From the NCBI GenBank assembly GCA_034401795.1, contig CM067373.1, positions 90,168,996-90,232,995 of the forward strand: 64,000 nt of DNA, given 5' to 3'. Each line of letters begins with the position of its first letter. Positions within the stretch are counted from its first letter, which is position 1. This document shows, piece after piece, positions 11,409 to 22,622 of this stretch. This DNA comes from Chaetoderma sp. LZ-2023a (taxonomy: Eukaryota > Mollusca > Caudofoveata > Chaetodermatida > Chaetodermatidae). A program made the position numbers and the translations under genes. Below the pieces are notes generated by a model. The model ran no database searches. It was not told the DNA's origin and saw only the letters and a list, made by a program, of their open reading frames with translations.

Positions 11409-11583
11409 TTTGATGCAATACAGGACCCTGATCTGTACCGACAGATAACCTTTTCAACAAAGTGTGGCCAGGATATAACCAATACCGTGAACCTAGTTTT
11501 CTCCAACGAAAATGATATAGTAGAAAACATTCTGACTGAAGACCCAGTGGGAAACAGCCACAACATCGTGATCTGTTTCATTT
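11409..11583 (+). pseudogene. LINE endonuclease (EEP) C-terminal fragment
   Basis: The plus frame from 11409 reads FDAIQDPDLYRQITFSTKCG, then NTVNLVFSNEND and DPVGNSHNIVICF, before a stop. This is the conserved end of the apurinic-like endonuclease of CR1-type LINEs (family pattern LDLVFSNE...GxSDHxxI); here the S-D-H motif reads S-H-N. No RT follows. It is a 5'- and 3'-truncated relic. Confidence 0.8.
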
Positions 11584-11589
11584 AGCTAT

Positions 11590-12030
11590 CATATCTATGC
11601 CACCTATTAAACGATATCTTTACTGGAAACAGTGACAAACTATTAAATCAAATATTTTTGCTCGACAAAAAGGTCAAAATCGGCCTCAACCATTGTAATA
11701 ATTACGATCTTGTTGACCATATGTACAAATGTTAGGGTATTAGCCTGATAAGTCAGTTTCTACCAGTACACGCGGCTAATAATATGGGATATATAGAAAT
11801 ATTTTCACATTACTATAATAAATATTTGGTGGTAGAATTATTACAATATTTCGCACAGCACGAGCATAGTGAGTTCTACATGGCCTTATGTTCGAAAACT
11901 GGCTACAAGGCATGTAGCGATATTCTGGTACCGAATATAGTACATTATTGGAATTTTACAATGGTGTGCCACTACTAAATTGCATATGACGAAATTACTG
12001 TATAGTAAACATTTTTAAAACCTTTGAAAC
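11590..12030. other. No gene seen
   Basis: AT-rich sequence without a supported gene. It leads into the repeat blocks that start near 12030. Confidence 0.4.
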
Positions 12031-13130
12031 TTTATTAGCGTGTTCATATACGTATCTAACCATATGGGTGAACTTCTGGGGTCGAACCTATTGCAAACAG
12101 TGTGGTACAGAAAATCGTTGATCTGGCAGAATTTGCGCCAATTTTCGGTATGGAATTGTGTACTATGAAATTACATTCCTGTAGAATTCTTTTTAATTCG
12201 GAATACAACTAGCATATTTCCTATAAGTATTTGTGGGTGAAATTCTGGGGGTGAACGTATTGCAATGAAAACCATGAATTATCCTAAGTTTGAGCTTATT
12301 TACGTTATGGAATTTTTAAATCTCACTACGTCGTAAGCTTATGCGTATACCTATCTAAACATAAGGGTGATATTCTGGGCCGAACCCATTATGAGCGATA
12401 TGTCAGGACATATCGACACCTATCTGAATGTGGTGAATGTGAACCAATCATATTACAATGGGGCCATATGGCGAATATGTAACTACATATTACCAAATTA
12501 CGTGATGGTAGAATCGTACAAAAGCAGTAGTACATATTCAGTTATATACAGCTATATGTAAAAAAAAAAATGATTACAAACCAAGAACTGGGATTCTAAT
12601 ACTAAATATAGTAAATTGTTGGCATTTGACAACTGTCCGTGGCTACTAAATTGAATATTACGAAATTACTACGTGGTAGGAATCTCAAGATTCATTAGCG
12701 TATTCATATCCCTATCTAACCATATGGGTGAAATTATGTAGCCACACATATTGCAGACAGTAGGGTATTGAAAACTACAGATCTGCCAACATTGGAACAA
12801 ATTTATGCAAAGAAATCGCATACTACGAGAAGACTTCACGTTCGAATTCTTTTAAATTCCCAATGTAACTAGCATATTCAAACTCCTATACGTGAGCGAT
12901 GTGTCTGGAACCGACCATATTACGGAAAGTATGGCACCGAAAACCACGAATACACCATCATTTAGGCTAAATTTTGGTATTAAAATTACTTCATCTAGAA
13001 TTTCTTAGATTCGGAATATAACTAGCATATTAAAGCTCAAGTCTATGTGGGGTAAATTATGGGGCTGAACATATTACAGACAATAGGGCACTGAAAACTG
13101 TGGTGGTTTATTAATACAATGAACCTTTCC
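12030..13130 (+). repeat. Diverged repeat array / segmental duplication, copy 1
   Basis: Built of related blocks of roughly 150-200 bp that contain variants of TATCTAACCATATGGGTGAA and of GGCACTGAAAACC. The stretch 12263-12975 is collinear with 13921-15075 over its whole length, apart from the hAT-like insertion in the latter. It includes the uninterrupted site CTAACCAT at 12716-12723. No coding capacity. Confidence 0.75.
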
Positions 13131-13139
13131 AATTTAGCT

Positions 13140-13925
13140 ATGCCCTGACAATCTCTTGCTAAACTCCACCCATACCACTCTCGAGTTGGGATCGATGGAT
13201 TTGTGAACTACTAGACGATAAATTTCAAGAAAACTATACAAGTAAGCCGTGGAATATTTTGACACTAAATTGACTGGGTCCTGTTGCTGACTATGGCAGC
13301 AACAGCGGCCAGTCAAATTACTTTCAAAATATTCAACAGCATTTTTATTAAATAACAAAACCATACAATTCGTACAACGTGTCAGATTATTAAGCATTTA
13401 AGATGGACTAAATCGAGTCAGTCATGACGTCATTATTATGACGTTATCCTACGCGTCACTTAATTAATTACGACGTCATATGACGTAATATGATGGACAG
13501 ACAACCTGAAAAGGCCCATTAGCTAGTGGTATTAATTACCCTCGCTCCGTCAGAGGATGAGTGTATTGTATTCGGGTATATGTGCCTTCGGGATGGCAAG
13601 GGTCTACAATCTATGATTGGCCTTGTTAAAATATGTGACCTATAAATACGGGTGCTCTCTAAATACAAGTAGTCCATATTGTGTGGACCACGCATTAACA
13701 AGTGGTATTAGTCCTGTAATGCTCAATTTGCTCATGGCAATTTCAATAGAGGGATCCATTTCTAGGTATGCCACGCCTATTTATAACTAAGTTCCACCCT
13801 TTTTTGCGTGTTGGAATGGATGTCTATATATACCCGCTGAATAATGAATTCCCAGACTTCCAATTTCAAGGTAACTATACAGGTAAGCTGATGACTATTT
13901 TGAAACTAATTTGACTGGGTGCAAC
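13140..13925 (+). mobile_element. Long PAL-B unit (unrearranged form)
   Basis: Contains a flank with GGGATCGATGGAT, a palindromic core at about 13247-13340, the TAGTAAAGACATACA-type tail, a TGACGTCA (CRE) site at 13425-13432, then a roughly 400 bp segment ending in a second half-arm at about 13885-13922. The 13500-13925 part is the linear counterpart of the fold-back-rearranged copy at 15946-16625. Confidence 0.7.
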
Positions 13926-15075
13926 GAAAACCATGAATCGGCCTAAATTTGAGCCGAAATTATTTCATGGTAGGTAGTTTTAAATCTCACTACTCCGTAA
14001 GCGTATGCCTATACCTATCTAAACATATGCGTGACATTCTGGGGCCCAACCCATTATGAGCGATATGCCAGGACATACCGAAACCTATCTGAATGTGGTG
14101 AATGTGAACCAACCATATTATAATGGTGCCATACGGCGAATATGTAACTACCTACCTACGATGAGATTAATTGATGGTAGAATTGTGCAAAAGCAATAGC
14201 TCATATTGAGTTATATACATCCATATATAAAAAAAATTATTACAAATCGAGGACAGACATTCTGATACCGAATATAGTAAATTGTTGGCATTTGACAACT
14301 GTCCGTGGCTACTAAATTGAATATTACGAAATTACTACGTGGTAGAAAACTCAAGATTCATTAGCGTGTTCATATCGCTATCTAACCATCAGGGCCGTAT
14401 TTAGATATGTGGGGGCCCTGGGGCAAAGAATGAGCCGGGTGGTCTGCCCCCCCCCCCCCCAAGAAAATTGTTTACATCTAGGTGCTCTGAGACGGCCAGA
14501 GAGTCTACTTTTAGGGTGAATTATGGTGCTGTCTTTCGTTGTAAAATTATTTTATTTTGCAAATTTTCGTAATTAACATTGTTGCCGAACACCAAACAAG
14601 AATTGGGGCCCCCACAAATATTAGAATAGAATTATAATGCATGATTAAAAGTTCTAAACTAATAAAGTTTGCTTTAAATGTCCTATTACTTCCAAAAAAG
14701 TGCATTTTATTTTTCATTTTTAAATTGTGGGGGCCCCTTGCTTTTGGGAGCCCGGGGATTTCGCCCCGCTTGTCCCTCCCCCCCCCCCCCCTTAAATACG
14801 GCCCTGCTAACCATATCAGTGAAATTATGTGGCCAAGCCTATTGCAGACAGGTAATAGTAGGGCATTGAAAACCCGCAGATCTGCCAAAATTGAAACGAA
14901 TTTACGCGATAAAATCGTACACTACGAAATTACATCACGGTCAAATTTTTTTTCAATTCCCAATATAACTATCGTATTCAAATCCCTCTACGTCTATGTG
15001 AGCGAAGTTCTGGAGCCGACCATATTACATACAGACAGTAGGCCACCGAAAAGCACAAAAAAACCCACATTTAAG
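13921..15075 (+). repeat. Segmental duplication, copy 2 (interrupted)
   Basis: Collinear with 12263-12975 (shared CTATCTGAATGTGGTGAATG, TTGGCATTTGACAACTGTCC and others) and interrupted at 14390-14806 by a hAT-like element. The two copies differ at many sites, so the duplication is not recent. Confidence 0.8.
14390..14806. mobile_element. hAT-like non-autonomous element (417 bp)
   Basis: Ends are perfect 14 bp terminal inverted repeats, CAGGGCCGTATTTA at 14390-14403 and its complement at 14793-14806. They are flanked by an 8 bp target duplication CTAACCAT (14382-14389 and 14807-14814). The paralogous locus at 12716-12723 has a single CTAACCAT, giving a natural empty site. TIR start CAGGG and 8 bp TSD are hallmarks of the hAT superfamily. 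The interior holds C-runs and GTGGGGGCCC repeats near both ends and no transposase, so mobilisation would need an enzyme supplied elsewhere. Confidence 0.92.
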
Positions 15076-15206
15076 CCAATTTTATACTATAATACAATAC
15101 GGGAAAGGTTAAACAGACATGGTACATCATCGTCGTCCTCATAATTTATTAACCCTGTATTACCTAAATTGAGTCAAGAATATAAAAAAAAAATTTGGTT
15201 ATTGAG

Positions 15207-15335
15207 TGCCTATTTGCAGGCCAATAGACGACTGTTTTGAAGAGTTACTATTGGAATGACTGGCTCAATTATCGAGCCAGTCATTTCAGTGGTGAATTTT
15301 CAAAAACGATTTTCTCTTGACCTGCAAATTAACAT
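15207..15335. mobile_element. PAL-A palindromic MITE
   Basis: A near-complete palindrome: outer arms ATTTGCAGG / CCTGCAAAT, inner arms GGAATGACTGGCTC / GAGCCAGTCATTTC around a short AATTATC loop. The RNA would fold into one long hairpin. Best-preserved PAL-A copy in the window. Confidence 0.8.
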
Positions 15336-15699
15336 CCTCAAGATCACTGTAGAGGCCGGTTTTGGCGGCCTCCTCATGAAATGGTTAAACCACATTAAGA
15401 TAAGATGATAGGCTTACATGTGTCGTTGTCGTTGCAATACTTAATACAGGTCTATGATAGCAACAAGTAGGTGGGTAGGGTGGGGTGGGCAACCAGTCAA
15501 AGTATTAAAAGGATATTCGTATAGTTGTCTTTATCTGAGATATTGAAATTTCGGTGTTAAACTGTCTAAAGGATTTTGTTAGAAAAACACACACTTGTAC
15601 CCATGTAAGTCACATCTTGGTGGCGGTTGCTTGAAATGACTTCCATAGGCCTAACGTTAGTCAATCGGTCACTGAATCGGATGGTATATTAATACATTA

Positions 15700-16625
15700 A
15701 TACCGCGCTCGTGTTGGTATCAATGGATCTCTGAGCTTCTTGACTATCAATTTCCAGAAAACTATACAGGTAAGGTGTTGACTATTTTGAAACCAATTTG
15801 ACTGGGTGCTGTTGCTGCTTGTGGCAGTAACATCGCCCACTCAAATTAGTTTCAAAATATTCACGAGCATGTTTTGTAAATAGCAAAGACATACAATTCG
15901 TACAGTGTATTATACTATTAAGCATTTAAGACGGACTAAATTATGAAAATGCCCATTAGCAAGTGGTATTGATTATCCTCCCTCCGTCAGAGGACGAGTA
16001 CATTGTATTCAGGGCAACAATCTATGATTGGCCTTGTTAAAATATGTGACCTATAAATATGGGTGGTCCCTTAATACAAGTGGTCCATATTGTGTGGGCC
16101 ACGCATTACCAAGTGGTATTAGCCATGTAATGCTCAATTTGCTCAGGACAATTTCAATAGAGAGATCCATTTCTAGGTATGCCACGCCTATTTCCAGCTA
16201 AGCTCCACCCCTTTTTGCGTGTTGGAATATATGTATTCCATCACGCAAAAAGGGGTGGAGCTTAGCTAGAAATAGGCGTGTATAGACTTGTATTAAGGGA
16301 CCACCCATATTTATAGGTCACATATTTTAACAAGGCCAATCATAGATTGTTGCCCTGAATACAATGTACTCGTCCTCTGACGGAGGGAGGATAATTAATA
16401 CCACTTGCTAATGGGCATTTTCATAATTTAGTCCGTCTTAAATGCTTAATAGTATAATACACTGTACGAATTGTATGTCTTTGCTATTTACAAAACATGC
16501 TGGTGAATATTTTGAAACTAATTTGACTGTATATATACACGCTGAATAATGAATTCCCAGACTTCCAATTTCAAGGTAACTCTACAGGTAAGGTGATGAC
16601 TATTTTGAACCTAATTTGACTGGGT
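15700..16625. mobile_element. Rearranged PAL-B unit with fold-back duplication
   Basis: A PAL-B unit (core at 15776-15870) equivalent to 13140-13925, but with an inverted copy of its own sequence inserted between GGAATATATGT (ends 16235) and TATATATACACGCTGA (from 16531). See the inverted repeat entry for the arms. Confidence 0.8.
15841..16526. repeat. 240 bp near-perfect inverted repeat
   Basis: Left arm 15841-16080 and right arm 16287-16526 are reverse complements over 240 bp with two mismatches by my reading. Nested inside, 16183-16221 and 16242-16280 form a second 39 bp inverted pair with one mismatch. Relative to the left half, the right half lacks about 102 bp (16081-16182). The high identity marks a recent event. 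Confidence 0.93.
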
Positions 16626-16695
16626 GCTTTTAAAGGTTTGCTGCCACTGGCCGCAACAACGCCAGGTCAAATTAGTTTCAAAATATTCAACACGA
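16594..16695. mobile_element. PAL-B palindromic core
   Basis: Left arm GACTATTTTGAACCTAATTT, right arm AAATTAGTTTCAAAATATTC, with a loop region containing GCTGCCACTGGCCGCAAC. It follows the rearranged unit directly. Confidence 0.75.
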
Positions 16696-16699
16696 TGTT

Positions 16700-16993
16700 G
16701 ATTAAACAGTAAAGACATACAATTCGTACACTTGCCGGACTATTCAATGTTCATGACTGAGCTCGATACGCCATTCATTTACACATTTTGGATTGTGACG
16801 TCAGCCTGTATATGAAGTAATTGATTATGTCGTCATATCCTTCAGTTACAATGATTAAATAGTAAAGACGTGCAATTCGCATACTTGACTGGCTATTCAA
16901 TGTTCCTGGTGGAGCTAGATACGTCATTCATTACACATTTTGATTGTGACGTCCAGCTACATCTGACCTAAATAATTATGACGTCATATACAG
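16700..16993 (+). repeat. 153 bp tandem duplication of a PAL-B tail
   Basis: Two copies (starts at 16700 and 16853, period 153) of the tail GATTAAAxAGTAAAGAC through a CRE-rich end. TGACGTCA occurs at 16796-16803 and 16979-16986. Confidence 0.75.
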
Positions 16994-17027
16994 AAAAATC
17001 CATTATCATAGAAAATGTCCTATGTCT

Positions 17028-17165
17028 AATTGCCGTCCAAGAGACCATTGTGGTTTTTCTTTTGCAATTTACTACTGGAATTATAGGATCGGTTATCCAA
17101 GCAGTTATTCCAGTTGTAAACTTTCAAAACAAGTTCTCCAGCGAGTAGCTAATGCAAATTGACAT
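17028..17165. mobile_element. PAL-A palindromic MITE (diverged)
   Basis: Core ACTGGAATTATAGGATCGG / CCAAGCAGTTATTCCAGT with flanks matching the PAL-A arrangement. Outer arms are eroded. Confidence 0.55.
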
Positions 17166-17666
17166 TTCTCACGATCACCGCAAGAAGCCATTTGTGGTCA
17201 GTTTGATAGAGCGCTAAAGTGGACATATAAGAGATGCCGCAAGTGGACGTGCTTGAGTACTTTCATCTGCAGAAGGAATGATAAACATGCTTTGTATGCA
17301 GTCCTCCAGCAAAAGAAGAGTAATTATTTAGAGTAGTTATTTGGAGTTCCATTGGCTGTTTATTAAAATAATTAAGTGGCCATCACTGCACAAACTCTAT
17401 TACAGTCGGACCAGACCAAATAAGAGAACTCGCCATGAATCATGTGCATGAAGATAATAATTATGAGATATCCAGCAATCTAAAAATAGAGCCGTGTCTT
17501 CGCGCCGAGAATTATTAGATCTTGTATCGATAGAGATCTCGCGAGACACAGCCCCACAATCCCCTACACGAAATGGCCCTGCCTATAGGCAATTCTAGAT
17601 GGCAATAAATAGAAGGGGATGAAGGTTGATAATGTGGATGCATTCTGATTCTTAAGTTGAAGACAA

Positions 17667-18787
17667 CTAGGTTCTCCGAGAGCTGTGTCGCCAAATCGCT
17701 CCATCAATGCTCATTCCAATTGAGTGTGTCAGTTTGTATTTAGTGCCAAGAACCACAAGAACTTGAAGGGCTTTTCCGGAAAGTTTTGCGGCGAGATATT
17801 CACCTATTTGCTGATCGTTACAACGGTTAGTCCGACTTATTATCTCAAACTGTATTTTATAATTGGTCCAGTCATTCTCCCCACTAAATTCGGGAGGGAG
17901 GATAACTCGGCCAAGACCGCGTGAAGAATGATGCGGCTGAAATCTGGGTGGTGTGGGTATCTGTGATTCTGACGAGTATTGTGAAGATGGTCGTTGGACA
18001 GGTGGTGGTGGTGGTGGTGTTGGTGTTTCCCATCGATGTCGATGCCAAGGAGCGAGGACACGCGTACTCCAATTCAATAAGTCTGGCCCGGTTGTCGAGC
18101 CATAGACCGGCATGGGTCTATGGACAGGCGGCGGAATGTTGTGAAGATTACGCGGAGGTTCTCCCCGAGGTGAGGACTGATATTCCTCATATGCTGGTGG
18201 TGCAGTTGGCTGACGGTCGTGATGTGTAGCGTGACTGACATACCGGCGAAACGGTGGTGCCGATTCCTCCTGATAATACCACGGGTTCCCCTTGAGTATA
18301 GCGTTGCGCTAGAAGGGGGCGGTGCGGGAGCTTGTCTGTAATGTGGATTATCACCTGGCCATATGGTCTCCGTAGATGACACGGGTGAACGATAGTAGTC
18401 TGAAGGATTATTGAGATGCCCGTAATCGGATCTTTGTCGGGGTCATCCACCATTCGGCCCTGAGGGTGATGGCCTGTTGCAGACATCTGATATAGTTCTA
18501 AACTCTGTTCCCGCCTGTGAGGCATCCCGAAAGGTGCCGTCACTGGCAGGCGAAAACAGGTTATATTGGAGTGTTGTTGATTCCGCAGAGTTTCTGGCAT
18601 AGTCAGTGAGCATGTGAGCTGAAAATCCATCATATGACGCTACCTCTTGATCGAGGGAGTCGTCGCTAAATGGAGAAGGTATTGAGCTGAGCTCACCGTG
18701 GGGGTGAGTTCGCTGCGTGTGATTAATGATGTTCTTCGAGCCCCACATTGGGTGACACTTGTAGATCACGGGGTGGTGTCGGGCCAT
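17667..18787 (-). pseudogene. LTR-retrotransposon Gag-like relic
   Basis: On the minus strand the reading path starts near 18787 and is Pro-rich (QAPAPPPSSA near 18330, PPAYEEY near 18200, a PPPPPP run near 18010). It reaches a Gag-type domain at about 17900-17770 (PPEFSGENDWTNYKIQFEII, then YLAAKLSGKALQVL), as in Gypsy-like elements where Gag packages element RNA. The path has an in-frame TGA near 18443 and a frameshift near 18300, and the frame ends at 17667 without a zinc knuckle, protease or RT. PPAY resembles a PPxY late-domain motif. The mid-18 kb antisense frames on the plus strand are shadows. Confidence 0.65.
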
Positions 18788-18799
18788 TCCGGTGTATCA

Positions 18800-21580
18800 T
18801 GTCAACTCGCCACGCCGCAAGTGCATGACGAATGATGACACTGGTTAGCATCCGGTCTCGGGGTGATGGATCCTTTACTAGACTGCCCTGCGGGTAACAA
18901 AAACTGGCTCCTAAGGGCAGTGGAACTCAATCGTTCTGGAGGGGCCATGCGACCATTGTCGCAAACATTAAATACAATGGTCTCATCCCAAGAATTTGTG
19001 TCACCAGTATGCCAGGCCATAGCAATTTCGTGATCTATGGACTTACAAGATTTGATTTGGTGACCTAAAAATATAAGTCTATACAATGATTTTACCTAAA
19101 CAAACTATCGAGTATGCTAGTTAAAACTAAATAAGAGCATACGAAAATACAAGACATAGGACAGCCAGATGAACTTTTGAACATGGGGCTCCCGGAGGTA
19201 TCAATCAGACTCATAGGTCCACAGAGGTATCCGCACAAGGGAGGCTCCCATACATGAGACTTGACCAATTAACTTAATATAAGTTATTATACCTCTAAGC
19301 TGAAAGGAAGAAGATTATCTCGGACGAAAAGTTATGTGCCTCACGCGGGCACTACTCCTAGTGCTAATTTGGGTGAGGAGTATTATCCTCGCGTGGACCA
19401 TCGTCGCTGAATCCTTACAAGAGGCAAGTGCCTCGCACGGGCCTCCGTCTTGGGAAGGTGTCGCCACTGCTTAAAGCGGGAGAAGAGTAATGGGCCCACT
19501 CTAATATTTCAACAAAAAATGCTTGAAAAGGAAAAGACCATACCTAGTGAGATTATGTCTATAGGGATGCGTGCGGTTTTACGTGAAGATGGGACGAACG
19601 ATTCCCGAAGGATTCCCACATCTTATGTGATTCTTAGTATGCTGAATTAGTAGTCGCCCGCTTTATTTATGTGGGTCTTCTGCTTTGCTTAATTAGCTTT
19701 TAGTTTTGAGAAACAAGAACTATTTTAGGCCACAAAAGGCTGGTATCTACCTAGCTATTAGACACGGCTGTCATTGAGAACAGATGCCCTAAGACATCAA
19801 TACCGAAGACAGCGCTTATACATGTTACTTAGTAAGATCTCCGAACTGGATAAGAATCCGAATATCTCACTCCGTAACCACATAAAACGTTACAGGACAC
19901 AGGTTACTTTTCACGAGAGCATTATTAGAGAATTGTCCTATCGTTATGGTGGGGGTAAGAGAGACGAATACCCACCATTAATGTCCTTCCCGTAAGGGCA
20001 TGGCAGATCTAAATATCATACCCAGACATTCTTATGGAATTCGGTGGGGATACGCATCTCGCCCGTCACCGGGTCCTATGGAACTAACCATTTAACCTGT
20101 TGTTAGGTTTATATACAAGTTGCCTTGTTTTGCACTGCGGTGCGGGAGGATGGTTCAGCAAATAAAATAATAATTAAGATATGTTTTCGCAGTGCGTTCA
20201 TACATTGACAAAAGCGCTAAATACTAAGTATCCGAAGATATGGAGGGAATGTGTGTAATACCACGCCCTGGCCATCACAGCTCGGAAACCCCAACAGTTT
20301 CCCAGAGTCGGATCAGCCCATGGCGCGGATAGGGGCATCCAAACAATTAAGAAGCCACAAGGCTGAGTGGAGCATGAAGAGAGACAAAATCTTGAAGTTA
20401 TGAGTCTTACCGGAGTGCGGGGCTAGATTATCACACTGCCGGAAGAGAAGAGTATACTACAGATTTCTTAACGAAGAAAGTGTCTCTAATCATATTAAAC
20501 CTATCCTATCGAGCTAAATAGAAATGGTTTAGTCGGTAGCATGCCGGGCTAAACAAAGTTATAGCATGACAGCGATCTCAGTGAAAGATTGTTGGTGGTG
20601 GCAGGAAGTGCTGCATATATAAGTGTTGCTGTATAGTGTTTCCTACGTGCACTGCAGTCCTATATTTTCTATAAATAAACAAAACATATGAACGGATGGC
20701 CCTAAGACCGTTACGGTACCTTTTAGTCATCGGGACCATTCTTACGAATACAATATAATTAGAAAAGTACATTTAGCGAAATAATTAAAATGTGAAGTAT
20801 AGTTATTTGAATACTCGGTAGCCATTCTTAAGTTAGGCTATCGTGTTACTGAAATTGATACGTCATTCCTTAGTTGACGCAAGTTGATGCATTTTCTGGA
20901 AGCTGTAAAGTTCCGGCAGGTTGGTTCCCGCAAGTTGGTTTCCGCAAACAGGATTCCCACAAGAAACTCATGGCGGGAGTACATTGCTCAGGACTGTAAG
21001 CACAATGGAATGTCTAACGAGTAGTCAGCAAGAGATACAATAGCATTACTGCTGTGAAGAAAGTTCCCATACACCGATGGCACGGATGGAATTGTCAACA
21101 ACCCGATCACAAGCGGGGGTTGTTAGATGCAAATGAAGATACAAAACAAACCTTAAATGTGCTGGGTACATCAGCCAGCTCTGAAGATGCACCGGACAGA
21201 GTTTACTTGCTGCGGTCGAAAGTTAGAAGAACCTACACGACATTAGTGCGGTGACGGTTGAAATACCACTTTTAGGCGTGGCCGGCAGATCCGGCGAGTC
21301 ATCCATCAAAGAACATCCTGCCTCTACATCTGTAGAATCACATATTCAGACCGTAAAGGCCTCACCGTAGGTTCGTGTTCCGAAGTAGATATTGATACTC
21401 GTGAACGATAATTAGAAAGTTCCAAATTGCTCCCACAAGTAGGGAGTTACAAAATTATTTTAGTGTGGTGGTTTGGCAACTGCTAGCTACGGGAGAGAAA
21501 CCGACAGAAAGCGAAGTTATATGCATAATATCTGTCGCTCAATAGTAGCTGGTACAGGTCCAACCTATTGGGCCCCCTGG
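18800..21580. other. No gene resolved; possible leader of the Gag element
   Basis: A more GC-balanced stretch than its surroundings. It contains short repeats such as GTGCCTCACGCGGGC / GTGCCTCGCACGGGC (19339, 19408) and GGTTGGTTCCCGCAAGTTGG (near 20920), but no domain-bearing frame. By position it could be the 5' part of the element whose Gag lies at 18787-17667. I found no paired LTR or convincing tRNA primer site. Confidence 0.3.
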
Positions 21581-21589
21581 CCGAGGATG

Positions 21590-21740
21590 CTCTCGATCTC
21601 TGGATCGTGTCTCTTTTTTATGCTCTTCGTGACGTCACAGGCGCAGGCTCCAACCAATCATCGCTCGAGCAACAGCCAGTCAGCGCGTAGCTAATAATAG
21701 CGCAGTAGAATGTTCTAGACCATTCTAGAAGTTCTGCGTC
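21590..21740 (-). promoter_or_regulatory. HSE-CCAAT-CRE-TATA promoter-like block
   Basis: Read on the minus strand the order is a heat-shock-element-like cluster of alternating GAA/TTC units (21735-21708), an inverted CCAAT box (21658-21654), a TGACGTCA site (21637-21630), then CATAAAAAAG as TATA-like (21622-21613), all within about 120 bp. A start would be expected near 21590. Spacing fits a stress-inducible Pol II promoter. No recognisable coding exon follows closely; the Gag relic begins 2.8 kb downstream on the same strand, so an LTR promoter is one reading and an orphan hsp-type promoter another. Confidence 0.45.
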
Positions 21741-21744
21741 CATG

Positions 21745-22160
21745 TGGTTATGATGTCACGGCAATATTTTGAAGGTAATCAAGAAGGGTTTTCCGTGGAT
21801 AACTCAGCCATTTCTTAACCGATTTTGAAATGGTTTACAGATTTAAAAAGCATTGATTAATGCCAGATTCAATGGCAACAGGTAATCAAAAAGGATTACA
21901 GGGCACCATCTCGGTACACTAAAAGCGTCATCCCATCTTGGTCGTAATCTACGTGCTCCATCAAAAATAACATCCAAGCGTGCGCATGCGCACTATGAGC
22001 TTTAACAAACGTAGTCGGTTTTTTCACAACGTGATCTCTCCCACAGGCCTATATACGCTTATGGCTCTACCCATGGGGGCATGTTCAGGGAACGAATCCA
22101 GGATGGGCGGCGCATACCCAGCTTAGCTGGTACGGCCGGTACCCGTCCGGTCGATCCGAA
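21745..22160. other. No gene seen
   Basis: No supported gene or clear repeat in this stretch. Confidence 0.4.
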
Positions 22161-22590
22161 CTACAGTATTTTATGAATATATCGTCTTGATGTTGCTTCT
22201 ATTGCAGCGAACAGTATGTGGTGTTCGGGCCACTTGTCATCTATCAGGAACGTTGCATCTAATAGGATCTGCAGAAAGACTTCGTTCGTAATTTGAATCT
22301 TGTGTGCTAGGACACCTTCATTATGTTGCATGGGGATCTCTATCATCTTCTGTTGACATACCTCCCTATCTGATGCGAATTCGCTGCAGCTGCATAGAAA
22401 ATGCTCGCGATCTTCTGGGGGCATTAGTACACATGATACAGGTTGGATCCACCTCGTTCTGGTTGAAGTGTGCTCTATTGGCTTGGAGCATGTAGGATCC
22501 AGTGAGCAGTTTAGCTTTCACACATGCACGTTCAACATCTCGGACATCTGACGCGACTGTGGTCCATACATGGTGTGGCTTATTGATATT
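22161..22590 (-). pseudogene. LINE ORF2 C-terminal fragment
   Basis: Minus strand, upstream part 22590-22436: a frame containing VKAKLLTGSYMLQANRAHF and DPTCIMC. A one-base frameshift follows, then PPEDREHFLCSCSEF and a tail to a stop at 22161. The C-x2-C ... H-x4-C pattern with PEDREHF is the C-terminal zinc-binding segment also seen at 26430-26530 (DPTCKLCGTAPEDRKHF). This is therefore the 3' end of the same LINE lineage as the plus-strand element at 24374-26762. Confidence 0.8.
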
Positions 22591-22601
22591 GCACGGGCGT
22601 A

Positions 22602-22621
22602 TTGTTATGTTATGTTATGTT
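22602..22621 (+). repeat. Short TTATG tandem repeat
   Basis: About four units of TTATG. A similar run (TGTTATGTTATG) ends the CR1-like LINE at 32670-32680, so this may be the tail of a truncated plus-strand copy. Too short for certainty. Confidence 0.35.
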
Positions 22622-22622
22622 C

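Noticed and set aside
14547..15144. Open frames on both strands across 14.5-15.1 kb
   Set aside because: They cross the hAT-like element boundary and its C-runs; no domain.
17724..18229. Plus-strand frames and a His-run frame at 17840-18061
   Set aside because: Shadows of the minus-strand Pro-rich Gag relic (CCA/TGG repeats read in other frames).
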